Source: Aquatica leii
Taxonomy: Eukaryota > Arthropoda > Insecta > Coleoptera > Lampyridae
Length of the DNA: 64,000 bases
Assembly: GCA_035610365.1 (NCBI GenBank)
Contig: CM069437.1
Coordinates: 58,552,093 to 58,616,092, forward strand
Direction: 5' to 3'
Shown here: one piece after another, positions 32,864 to 44,290 of the stretch
How the letters are laid out: every line of letters starts with the position of its first letter
How positions within the stretch are numbered: the first letter of the stretch is position 1
Position numbers and translations under genes: made by a program
The notes under the pieces: model-generated
The model's database searches: none
What the model saw: only the letters and a program-made list of their open reading frames with translations
Told to the model about the DNA's origin: nothing

Positions 32864-35800
32864 CATATATTCGTATTTTTTGCGGAAAATTTAAACTTGT
32901 AATTAAAAAACAGAGTATAGTTGTGCAATAGCAACAGCAAAATGTGATAAAGTATTATTATCCTGCTTATCAACGTATCAACTTTACATTCATGGGTTCA
33001 GGTACACCCTAACACAAACCAGAAGAATTATCAAAAACATTACTGAAAAACAACAGGATAATATAAAAAGCAAAAAATTCACTACGTTAACGTAATCAAA
33101 ATTTAAAGAATAGAAACATTTTATAAAATTTCATAGCGCAAACAGCAAAACAAACTGTTGGAATAAACAAACCATAATATTCATGAAATCATGGTAAAAA
33201 TCCCATAAAACTTAAAAGATATTATTAATTTGAAAAATATTTGTTTGAACTGTTACGCAAAACCTTTGCAATTAAATACCAAACTACAATTTCCTCGAGT
33301 TATATTTATCTCGGCGTGGACTAGAAATAATTACGCTTAGAAAATATGTAAATATTACGACACTTACATAAAATTAGAATTATAGTGACGCCGCATAATA
33401 TTTATTTATGCAAAACTAAGTACTTTCAATTCAAATTTCTCTTTAGTTTTCTAATTGATTTTTTCCCGATAATCGTTTATATAGAATTAAATTAATTTTC
33501 GGAAGGTATTTTGTTTGTACCGGCACGGCATGACGTAAGATGACAAGAAATCTACGTCACTTACAATTAAATACCATTATATCTAAAATGCCTTTATTAA
33601 AATTTTTGATTGTTGTTGTGGTCTTTAATTGAAAATAAATTTGTCGTTTGTAAATCCCAGTCAAATAAAGCTTAGATTGAATTCATTATTGTATTAATTG
33701 CATTTTAATGGTAGCTGGCACGACATTTAAACTGCTGTTTATTTACTTGTTGGATACTATTAAGATGCAGATACATTCTTTGGGCGATTTTGAGGATAAG
33801 ATAGACCGGTGTCTAAGTGCACATCCTAATAGTTAATAATGATTAATTTTAGATGACTGCATTAACATACGACATAAGTGTTTCTAACGATCTTTGTCGA
33901 AATTTTCAAAGAAAGAAAGAAGCCTAGATAATCATTGCTGAGTCAAACTGAATGTAAATCTTAACGTAAAGTACAGTTTTAGACTGAACCGGTTCTTTAA
34001 TTAAATCCGATAATGGTAGCAACATTGCGGTTGATGACATCTTTTTAAATAATGCGACCTTGATTGGTATGTACCAACGCGTTCAGTAATTAGATAGCAT
34101 TGAATTACTTCAAATTGATACATTACTTAACGATTCAATCGCAAAACCACAAGATGAAACATTAAATATTATTGTTATCTAGCAAAAATTAAACTAGAAA
34201 AGGTAAACAAACTTAAAAACTACAATGCTTTGTTTCATCGCCATTTTTTGTTTTACTTTTCGTTTATGTTTATGTTTCTGCTGGTCTATTCCCGGTTTCG
34301 AATTTATAAAAGCATTGCTACCAAGCAGTTTTTTTTCCAAAGAGTAAATAACGCAAGCAGTTTTTTCATTTGACCAAAAAGTACGACTGCTGATTGAAAA
34401 GTGTTCTCTATTTGGAAAATATAATTTTGAATTGGCAGTCAAAATTTTGGTAATTTCTAAAGAACCCAAATCGACACGAAGAATCCATTCTTATGAATAG
34501 AATACAATAATCGAGGTTTTGCTACGTCATTGTCGCGGAGAAAATCTCCGCTCACAGGTACTTCATAAATTACACGAATTCTACGATAGCATCTCTATTT
34601 ATCCAGTTTGTTTAGTTCGTATTGGCTTTCGCGTGCTTTGAGTTTAGCAAACTCTACCGTGGTGTTTTAAAATAACACCAAAAATAATTACCTTGAAAAA
34701 ACATGGCCTACAAAACTAATTTTTTTTTTAATATAAGGTACTGCTAGTAGACTGGGACAGAAATTGCAAAAAACACTTCAAAACTGGTTACTAACAGAAT
34801 CTTAGCTCTCTCAAGAATTGCAAAGCAAAATTTATATAAGAAAACACCAAATTTTCAAAATTTGTATTAAGATAATTACTATGCTATAATAGTATATATA
34901 GTCGTTATACTTTCTTAGACAAATAAATTACTAAACAAATTATTAGAATTACGTGTGATAAGAAAAACCACGCTGTTAAGTATCTAAAAATAAAACGTAA
35001 TTGTGCATTGATTGCGATTAATCCTTAATTTACATTCATTTACCAAAATTAAAGTGAGCATAATCTAAGAAAATTAACTAAAAATAGTCACGTTTGTAAT
35101 TGGTCAGATAAACCAAAACTTCATTATACCAACAGCAGTCGGGTGATTTTCGTTATATCCAGTTACAACTGGCACAAGTATCGTCCAACAAATGTTTCAT
35201 GAATGACAATGACTACTAAGAATAATGATAATAGTACAAATTAAAATACATTTTTTGGGGTAATAAAAAAGATTTGCCACATATTTAATTAATTTAATTT
35301 GTTGAATGAAGTCGTTTTCGTCGTTTTGAAAATGGATTATGTAACTTTTAAATATTTATTTGAAGTTGATTCATACCAATTGATAACTACAAAAAGACAT
35401 GCAAGCTTTTTTTCTAGTTATTAACCTCAAGAATTTCCCCAACATAAGATGAATCGAAAACGTACTTATACCTTGATTGATTCATACTGTTAATATGTTT
35501 TATTACATAAATTAATAAAAAATTCACAGATATCGCAAATCTTGCAATTATCGGAAGGTGTTGAAAACAAACAATATTACCAACATAATATAATAAACAA
35601 GATTTACTACAATTCTCAGAAATAAGAAAGCATACAGAAATAATTAAAAAAAACACAAATAACTAGTATTCTAGGTACATATTAAACGAGTAAAACGAGA
35701 ATATGGTCGTATGATAATTCACCAATTGTTTGTGTTTAACATTTGTCTATGAAAAATGCCTAAGATTGTTTCCCATAACCTCTTCATCGCTGGAAGGTGA

Positions 35801-38339
35801 TGAATCAGCAACACCAATGACGTATAGAGAATTTTTTGTCATAATAAATTACGAGCAAGACCGTTCATCATCAAGAATTGCTGCGCGTTGATAAAACATA
35901 GCTTCCAGTGACATATCTAAAGAGATCATGGCATGTAAATAGGCCGGCGTCACTAACTGTTTCTATTTTTCTAGTTCAATTTGTTTGCCCTTTATCTCTT
36001 CAAAAGGAACGGAAATTGTGCTCGGCATTGAATTAGTATTAAAAACTCTAAATCCAAACAGTCCCCGCTGTTGTTTCCCAATTATAGCTTTAGTAGTATG
36101 TAATAATTTAGTGCGAAATGATTGCAAACTGGAGGGTAGATCTTTTATAGAAAATTTTTCAAGAGAAGCACAAAAATGGGTATTTGGGCTGTGTTGGTAA
36201 CGCTTAGCTTTTCTTTTCTAAGTGATGTACGGTAAGAAACACTAAGCAAGCAACAAAATCTCAAAACATCAAACTTTATTTGACACAAGATATTTGAAAG
36301 GAAAAAAGCTCAAATAATAATATTGCGCTCACAAGCATGTTATGCGAGGAAAGTTCGAAAAATTGTGATTCACGTCCACTGACTCATTTTGTGCTGGCTT
36401 AGATACGTTTGAAAGCATTCGGATAAACGTAAAATTTTCTCTAGGCGCAATTTTAGAGCCAAAGTGGAACTTACAGAAATTTAGCCAGACTTTGATTGAA
36501 TACGATTGGATTAAATAAATCATTCAATAATTAAATAAACAATTTATATCGCGTGATTCCTGACAATTGCTTCACCACACTAACTAGTTAATGCGCATTT
36601 TAAAAAAAAATCAACAAAACTAAATTACTGGATTTTACCCGAGTTTTATGGCGGTTCACAGTTCTACAGCTTCTAAGATTATGACACGATTCGAGCTACG
36701 TTGCCACATCCTTTGAGATGTAAAAATTGCAAAGTGGAGATTTCATCTTTGGAAATGTGCATTCACAGTTTAAGAATTGAATTTTTTTCAACAGTTTGTA
36801 GCGTTTACAATTCCTTGTCATATCTAAAGAAAACTTACAGCAGATTGGACTCGCAATAAAAACAATTTGCGACGCGAAATAATCGACATGCCTTTTTATA
36901 AAATTCTTTTTTTTAATTAGTCTACAATTTCTTCTCCTATTAATATTAAACAAATGTGCTACTGACTATAAAAAAGCATTAAAGAGATGAACTTTACTTT
37001 AACATGAATCCTTTCTCTAGTCTTAACAGATTTATAACGCTAATAATCATTACAATTGTTTGACTGTGGATACAAGTTTGACATTCAAAATTTACTCAAA
37101 TTTTATTTTACCTACTTTTGTCCTATGTTAATAGCTTCGCAGTGAAATCGTTTATGATTTAAGCTAGTAATTACTGATAGTTTTTATTATAAAACTTTAT
37201 AAATCAGGTTTATTAAATTATTTCGTTTACGCATTTTGAAATTTGAACATACATTATCGGTTTAGGAGAACATGTGTGTTTCGGTCGAGTTGCTTTTGGT
37301 GACCACCGCGACTTTTTTTTGCGGCAAAGGGTAGCTTTGTTTATGTCGTAATATTACACCAGCATCGACCCCGCCACAATTCTTGTATTGAAATGATTTG
37401 CTTAATAATTCAAAATTATCAATAAACTATTAACCTAAAACGGTAGAAGATAGAAGAAAGTTGCACATAAACATTTTTATAGAAAACAAAATTGGCGGAA
37501 GGTACAATTACGTTCAATACTTTAGAAGATACAAGTGTGCAAAGTTGCACGAAAATTACATTAAAATTCTGTAACTCTTAAACTATTAGATATAACTATA
37601 CACTTTCGCGGACTTTTTTTGTAGTATATTTTGTGCTCAATAAATTGTTTATGTGCAATTTTCATCTATATATTGTACCGTTTTTGTAGCTTACAAGGCG
37701 GAATCTCGCGCGGATCTAATTCTGCAATTACTATAATTATTTTTCAGTACTGCTGAGTGAAATTAACATAACATAAAACAAATCATGAGAAATATCTTGT
37801 TTAATAATGATAAACACTGCATCCGAAAAGTACAAAAAATGAAGTGAAATTAGGCACCACCGCAAGATCCAGATTTATTTCATCTGAGCGTTTCATCGTT
37901 TCGTTACACGAGCCTTCAAATCAAGCTCCCTATAAGAGCTTTCAACACTAAACCACAAAAAAGTAGTTATTACTGATGATGTGTTTGTGTTTAATTCTTG
38001 GGAGACTGAATGTATCAGGTTCTTTCAATGACTATATCCGTTAAGTCGTAAATGTAGTTTTAGACTTCTTAGAAACTCCTGGCCACCGTATGTCATCAGA
38101 ACGCATCTAAACGTAAATATCTACACGAAAAACTTACTTTAAAAATATATTCTGTAACATTGGAATTACAATACTAAGAAGGAATTAGAGTTTTGTAATC
38201 AAATTTGGCAAAAAGGTTTAACTACTCAGATGTAGTTTATTTTTTATTTTTTAAATAACATTGTTGTGTTTACAATTAAAACTAGTATTTAAAGACTAAC
38301 CATTGATTTTCATCTCAATTCTTAATACTATGTACTTAT
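32864..38339. other. 5.5 kb without a recognisable gene
   Basis: Scattered open frames of 60-90 codons (for example 34194-34469 minus, 35985-36200 plus, 36696-36953 minus) lack family resemblance and look like chance frames. An imperfect inverted repeat around agttgcacataaacattttt (37458-37477) and the reverse complement near 37645-37670 suggests a small decayed element. It is a plausible intergenic or intronic region. Confidence 0.4.
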
Positions 38340-38349
38340 AGGCTATAGT

Positions 38350-39767
38350 CTATCCATTAATGTCTTCTAGATTTTTTAGAACTGTTTGCACATGGTGTTG
38401 ATTGTCCAGCCTCGGCATTGGTGTGGAGGTGAAGTTTAGCTTCATGCTTTTCACCAAACTTTTTGATTTCTTCCTTGACGGTTGGGATGCGAACGTCTGT
38501 ATGAAGATTTTCAAACATACCAGGACATTCACTATGTTTTGTAACACTTTATTCCAGAATGTTTGAATATACTTGATGTTGAAATTACTAGCACAGCCCC
38601 AAAGCTGAATACCGTACAGCCATATTGGTTTCACGAACTGATTATGAATCATTAATTTATTGGAGATTAAAAATTTGGAGTTTCTTCTAATCAGTCCATA
38701 CTGTCTGTATTTTAGTCTTAATTCCGTTCTTTTCTTTTTAACATGCTCCTTTCACTTAAGTTTGGCGTCCAAAGTCATCCCTAGGTACTTGACATTGTTC
38801 TCATAAGGTACAGGAGTGCCATTTATATCTAGAGAAGACGAATTTTTAATGTTTTATTTGTGAAGTCGATATGGGTGAATTTCAACTCGTTTAACTTTAT
38901 TCTCCATTGGTTAGTCCAGTCAAGTTTTGCATTGCTGGCTGTTTGTTGTTTTCTAGTAGATGATTTTGGTCTTTCTTTACTGTTCGTATTGCGAAGTCAA
39001 ATGCAAACGTAGCCACTGCAGTTCCCTCTAGGTCTGGTATATCGTTATCATGCAAAAAATAAAGGATAGAATCCAATACACTACCTTGAGGCACTCTGAC
39101 TCTTATCTCTTTCAAATCTTTATTCTTCTTGTTTAATTCTGAAGAGTCTATTTGTGGTGTATGACGTTAGTATCTTTACGAATTGCTTTGGCAGCATGTT
39201 GTTTAATTTATGTATCAAACTTTGTCGAAGGCTTGACTGAAGAAGAGGAAGAATGCAGAGCAGAATTGTTTTTCTTCTAAAACACGTCTCATGATGTCAA
39301 TTATTCTATGCACTTGGTCTATTCTCAAGTGCTTTTACTTAAATCCAAATTGATAATCTGAGATTAGGCAATTACTGTTTATTTTTGGCCTCTTTGGTCT
39401 CTTAAGCAGAAGTTCTTTAGAATCTTGAGATTATCGGCAGTAATAATATCGGCCTATAAGATTTGACATCATTGGGTTATTCACCTGGTTTTGGTAGGAT
39501 TATCACTTCCACAACTTACCAGAAGACAAGGACATGTTTCAGTCTAAAAGCTCTGTTGAACAAGTGTGTGAGCTTTACAATACTATTTCTACGCAGGTGT
39601 TTTAAAGTTTTCCTAGTAATTAGATCGAACCCTGGCTGCTTTCTTTAGATTCAGGTTGATTCTTATCTACTCAACTATTTTTCTTGAAATAACTGGTGTG
39701 GTATTTTGACATCTCGGGTTGTCAATCTTATTCATAGTGTGATTTATTTGATCTTTATGATTATAAA
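38350..39767 (-). pseudogene. Jockey ORF2 reverse transcriptase region
   Basis: Minus-strand blocks from right to left: LPKPGE.PNDVKSYRPILLL at about 39440-39490 (RT motif 1), then DQVHRIIDIMRRVLEEKQFC and an FFLFFSQAFDKV block near 39220-39310 (motif A, with D in the AFDKV context). RVPQGSVLDSILYFL follows at about 39055-39105, then ATVAFAFDFAI-like text. At the last of these the catalytic FADD is changed to FAFD. Next come WRIKLNELKFTHIDFT and VKYLGMTLDAKLKWKEHVK-like text, and finally NQFVKPIWLYGIQLWG at 38600-38650. The C-terminus is near 38350. The loss of the FADD aspartate alone would inactivate it. Confidence 0.8.
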
Positions 39768-40690
39768 ACGTTAAATCCTTATCTTTTTGTCACTATGAAT
39801 TTTTATTAAACGTCCCTTATGCTTAGAAGGTGTCACTGAATCGTTTGACATCGTTTTATTACATAGAAAACACATAGATAAAATACTATTTTCTGGTGAA
39901 GAAATAAATCCATATTCCATATATTCAGCACCAAAATATAGAAAAACATATATATCAAAATTTTTATTTGCAACAAATTTTAAAATTTTTTTTAATGAAA
40001 TGCTGCAATATAACTCACTCTGGAATTAATTATTTGATATGTAATAATTGTGTATAATTTAATGTTCCAATGAAACATAAATAATTCAAAAATTAATTAA
40101 CAACAGAATATAATAATACAGTAATATACAGTAATTCCAAAAAACTTTCACCATAAAACATTATTAAATTATTAAATAGTAATTCCAAACATTTGCAGAT
40201 TTGTTTATTCACGAAAGTAATCAAAATAAACAAAAATATAAAATAGTAAACTATAATTTTTCGGGTGCATTTTATTAAATTATAAAACACAATATGTCTA
40301 ACTTCTTTTACAAAATCATAACTGTGATATAATTTTTTTTAATCAATTTAAACAATAGTATAATTTTGCTTAAACAAATTTAAATTAAAAAAACATGAAT
40401 TTTATTCAAATATACTTACCTAACAAAAGTACACTATCTGCGTAACAATACAAAAAGTTGTACTTCTGTTTGTCCAAGACTAGAAGAATTTGTTGTATGT
40501 ACTTCACGCATAACACAGAACTAAATTGTTGATTATATGCACGATTCTTTTATAGTTTATATTATAGACTAGTTGGTGCAGTTATCGGCTCTATTGCGTT
40601 CTTGTTTAATACTGTATAGATAAGCCTGACTTCCCACGATGCCGGTTATTACTTGTATTTTATGCACCTGTCTATATTTATATTTTATTT
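39768..40690 (+). repeat. Interspersed repeat R, copy 1 (uninterrupted)
   Basis: A repeat of about 920 bp whose reverse complement is found at about 43460-44288 plus 46188-46382. Ends read ttaaatccttatctttttgt (left) and atgcacctgtctatatttat (right). Near the left end lies a reading frame of about 53 codons (KRPLCLEGVTESFDIVLLH, then KHIDKILFSGEEINPYSIYS). It is shared with copy 2, mostly with conservative changes. The other end contains an exon-like stretch ending in a strong donor (gttag|gtaagt, minus strand) at about 40410-40415. The superfamily is unknown. It lies inside the Jockey ORF2. Confidence 0.7.
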
Positions 40691-40700
40691 AAAAAATAAT

Positions 40701-40791
40701 GAAAAAGTGTAAATGACGATATTTATACCAATAGCGATTGGCATGAATTGGTATTATATATTGGTATAAATATCGTCATTTACACTTTTTC
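40701..40791. repeat. Perfect 33-bp inverted repeat (PLE4 terminal junction)
   Basis: Arms 40701-40733 and 40759-40791 are exact reverse complements (gaaaaagtgtaaatgacgat... at the outside), with a 25-bp loop. The arm sequence equals the outer end of the PLE4 pseudo-LTR seen at 54862-54890. This is most simply two pseudo-LTR ends joined in opposite orientation. Confidence 0.8.
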
Positions 40792-41020
40792 GTTCAGTGA
40801 CATTTACCACTCTAAAGATACAAACTGCAATGTCTTGCGAAACGTCAGTTTGTTTGGGTTCACAAACGACAATACGGCAAAGGCCAAATTCTACTTTTTG
40901 TTTTGGCTCTCAAGAAGAGACTAGGACCAAGCCTAGTTTCTGGGTGTTTTACTACGACGCGGTCTAAGCCGAAAGTCGCTTATAATCATAAACATAACAA
41001 CCGCGAAAGCTTAAGATTTT
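40701..41020 (+). repeat. Solo PLE4-type pseudo-LTR
   Basis: The part after the palindrome (40792-41020) matches both terminal repeats of PLE4 at 53905-54165 (inverted) and 54885-55093. It includes ttgcgaaacgtcagtttgtt, the acgacaatacggcaaag block and gccgaaagtcgcttataa. The hammerhead-type core is degraded: CTAAAGATACAAACTGC...CTTGCGAAACGTC. No coding sequence remains. Confidence 0.8.
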
Positions 41021-41034
41021 ATATTATTTGCCCT

Positions 41035-42000
41035 TGCTTGGGAATGAATGTATCAGCCAAATGCTCAACAAAGTAGTCAACTTTTTATTTATTGTTTCTG
41101 GCACATGGTTCATAGTTGTTTCTAATATGAGGAATAGAACTAATAAGTCTTTTGATCTTCTTGGTAGCTTTCCAGAGCAAATAATCAGTCTCTTCATATG
41201 CTGTCAATTCTTGATTGTTTTTTAAGCTTTTGTATTTCTCTTCTCAGTTGTTGAGGCTTGATATTAAGTATGGTTTTGTCTGTAGAATCCATCGACTGCT
41301 TCTTTTTTTCTAGCACTTCAATTTTCTTTATCAAGTTCTCTAATCTTGGCTAGATAATTTACACCTTTGGTTAGGTGTGTTATCTTTTTAGTGTTGTTAT
41401 ATGCCGCAGTGTCAACATGACTGCTGAGTGATCAGAATCCATATCAAAGTTTTTTTCTACTTTTATAAAGTTAGGCGACACTTTTCTATAAATGAAAAAA
41501 TCGAGTAAATCTGGAATTTTATTAGGACTAGTGGGCCAGTACGTTAGCTTGTCTGTCAAATAATACCTTTAGTCGCAGTTAACCTAGATCCTCAGTCTAC
41601 AGGTTTCGATAAGCAATAAATCTTTCGCCAAGGTGTTACAAGAGTGTTAAGTAATGTTCTTTTGTAAGGTTGTGTTTTGCTGGGCAATATACACCCTCCA
41701 CTTTCATTGTTTTAGAGACATAATTGCAACCACTGTTAGTTGAATATAATCTCTTTTTAGATGACATTCTTCCTAGCAGTTGATCTTATTTGTTATTATG
41801 ATTGGACTACCACCTCTGGCTTGGTTGTCTGGGTAAATGATGTGATATGTTTTGTATCTTGTTGTTTTAAGACAGGATTAGTTTGCCATATGTGTCTTAG
41901 AAAGGTGACAGACTTCAATTTGTTGAGTGTTCAAGAATACTTTAAGAACCTGTATTTTTTTTAGTATGCCATTGTCATTTCAGGTAACAATACGTAGATT
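41035..42000 (-). pseudogene. Jockey ORF2 endonuclease region
   Basis: Reads from 42000 downward: MNQKNLRIVTWNDNGILKK (start of the apurinic-type endonuclease, NAN changed to NDN), then QVLKVFLNTQQIEVCHLS and a TH segment. Next are HIIYPDNQARGGSPIIITN, a YWPTSPNKIPDLLDFFI block and NFDMDSDHSAVMLTL, which contains the catalytic SDH motif at about 41420-41460. A linker then leads to DYFVEHLADTF at about 41040-41075. This nicks the target DNA in the LINE cycle. Several frameshifts are present. The frame ends where the PLE4 repeat begins. Confidence 0.8.
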
Positions 42001-42140
42001 TTTTTGGTTCATACGTTTATTTTGTTTAAGGTATAGCGCTAGTGCTCTTGGCTTCTAGTTTATCGAGTCTTGCATTGACGCGATCTTATATTTTCATTAT
42101 AGCTGCGTTATAGATGGTTTAGATGTCGATAGAGCAGATA

Positions 42141-42600
42141 CTACTTTTGCCAGTTTTTGTAGCGTGCTTTGGGCATAAAATATCCTAAATTTTTAAGTGA
42201 TGTATTAAAGACAATTTGTCTTGCTTGAAATGTAACTTTCTTAGTCTTGTCACTATTTTGTTTTTTCTGTAGCGCTATTACTATTTCATAACCCTTGTAG
42301 CTACCAGGGTGATCTTTTTTGCAATTAATACACTTGGTAAGTGTTTCTCTGGGCTCGAGCTTGCTATTTCTTACTGCTTCTATTTTGATTCTCATATGAT
42401 TGGTATGTTGGATAATAGTGAATTGGTTTCGGTTAAGACGATTTGCAATTTTCCTGTACAAAAAGCCACTTTTACCTTTGTATTTTCATGCTGTGGCATT
42501 CTAGGCATAATCACTTTCTTAAAATAAATTTTTGAACAAAGTGGTCTAATAAATGAGTCTACAAAGAAGAGAAGGCAAGAACGGGATACTCGCATATCTT
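42141..42600 (-). pseudogene. Jockey ORF1 (Gag-like) C-terminal fragment
   Basis: The 42141-42461 frame contains CINCKKDHPGSYKGYEIVIA, the last CCHC-like knuckle typical of Jockey/CR1 ORF1 proteins (CxxCxxxHxxxYKGC), with the final Cys replaced by Tyr. A PRE-like region (KVKVAFCTGKLQIVLTETN) is read in another frame at 42430-42500. Only one of the usual knuckles is visible. ORF1 binds the element RNA. Confidence 0.65.
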
Positions 42601-43299
42601 AAAAATGAGAAAAAACCACGATGGTAAGGGTTGCGAGAGATAAATCACAAATTCAATAAGAAACAGTTAAAGGACAAACCAACAAAAAAATAGAAAAAAG
42701 GTTTGTAAATGCTAGAATAAATTGGAAGTAGCTTATAACAAAGACAAAACAAAAAAAATTAGAAAAAGTTGCCTTACGCTTTTTAAAACAAACTGTGTAA
42801 TACAAACTGTATTTAAATTTTAGATTTAAAAAATAAAATTTTGTTAATAACCTAAAGAATACAAAACGTTTATAAAAATAACTAAATAGCAGTTTTTTAA
42901 GTTTGTTTATAACTAAATGTTAATATTTGTCAATTAATTAAATTTTGGACATATTCGACGTTTAAAGCAAAATTTAAAAATAAGTTTAGTAATTTTAACA
43001 AAAAAGCTTAAGTTTTTTATTTATTTATTTTATAAAACAAAAAGTTTTTATTAACTTTCTAATTTAAAATTCACGTTTTAAATTATACGTTGTACTTCTT
43101 AACACTTAAAATTAAATTTATTAGTGAAAAAAATATATATTTAGATCATGGTTGGGATTATTAAATTCTAAGCAACAAATGTAAACATTTAAAGTAAAAG
43201 TTGTTTACATCAATAAACGTTATATTTTGACAATATATTATGCATAAGTACTATAGAAAATGCAGAATCATATACACAGTTAAAGATTGTATAAATTTA
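42601..43299. other. Non-coding AT-rich gap
   Basis: No coding capacity or known termini were seen between the Jockey ORF1 end and the hAT element. It may include the LINE 5' UTR. Confidence 0.35.
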
Positions 43300-43459
43300 G
43301 TTTAGATCAGTGATTCTTAAAGTGGTTCCTATGGACCCTCAGTGGTCCTCGGAATTATTCAGGAAGTCCGTGAAAAATTAAAATTGATTTGAGGGTTCGT
43401 GAACAAAAAATTGTGACGAATTTCAAAGTTCAAATAAATAACAATGAATAAATTATTAG

Positions 43460-44288
43460 CGATTTTTACTTCTTAAACAAAACATAAATATAGACAGGTG
43501 CATAAAATACAAGTAATAACAGACATCATGGTGAGTCAGGCCTATCCATACAGCTCTAGACAGGAACGCAATAGAGTCGATAGCTGCACCAACTAGTCTA
43601 TAATATAAACTATAAAAAAAAATCGTGCATCTAATCAACAATTTAGTTCTGTGTTATGCGTGAAGTACATACAACAAATTCTTCTAGTCTTGGGCGAACA
43701 GAAGTACAACTTTTTGTATTGTTACGCAGATAGTGTACTTTTGTTAGGTAAGTATATTTGAATAAAATTCATATCTTTTTTTAATTTAATTTTGTTTAAA
43801 CAAAGTTATATTATTGTTTAAATTGATTTGAAAAATGTATATCACAGTTATGATTACAATAATCCCTTAGCATTCATTAAGGAATTCTTTTTTATTAAAA
43901 ACTTAAGAAATAGTTGTAAGTTTTTCTAACACAGATGTGTTTCTAAAGAATATATTATTATTGATTTTGTAAAAGAAGTTAAGCATATTGGGTTTTATAA
44001 TTTAATATAATGCACCCGAAAAGTTATAGCTTACTACTTTATAGTTTTATTTATTTTAATTACTTCCGTAAATAAACAAATCCACAAATGTTTGGAATTA
44101 CTGTATATTACTGTATTATTATATTCTGTTGTTAATTAATTTTTGAATTATTTTTTTTTTTTTGGAACATTATTTATACACAATTATTACATATCAAATA
44201 ATTAATTTCAGAAAGCGTTACATTACAGCATTTCATTAAAAAAATTATTATAATTAACAGTGGTTTGTTGCAAATAAAAATTTTGATA
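43460..44288 (-). repeat. Interspersed repeat R, copy 2 (inner part)
   Basis: Reverse complement of repeat R copy 1 (about 39990-40690). It has one extra block of about 110 bp at 43857-43965 that copy 1 lacks. An exon-like segment ending in ttgttag|gtaagt (43745-43756) is kept. It continues beyond the Tc1/mariner insertion at 46188. Confidence 0.7.
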
Positions 44289-44290
44289 TA

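Larger units (their letters stand above)
38340..42600 (-). mobile_element. Jockey-type non-LTR retrotransposon (minus strand), interrupted
   Basis: ORF1 C-terminal zinc knuckle (42141-42461), apurinic-type endonuclease (about 41035-42000) and reverse transcriptase (38350-39767) occur in the right order on the minus strand. The ORF2 frame is split by about 1.25 kb (39768-41020) holding repeat R copy 1 and a PLE4 terminal repeat. All parts contain stops and frameshifts. No target duplication or poly-A tail was defined. Confidence 0.8.

Noticed and set aside
37447..37680. Imperfect inverted repeat around agttgcacataaac
   Set aside because: Too diverged and without target duplication to name as an element; mentioned in the description of the gap only.
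43456..43641. 61-codon minus-strand frame near repeat R
   Set aside because: Antisense to the exon-like part of repeat R, not conserved as a frame in copy 1.
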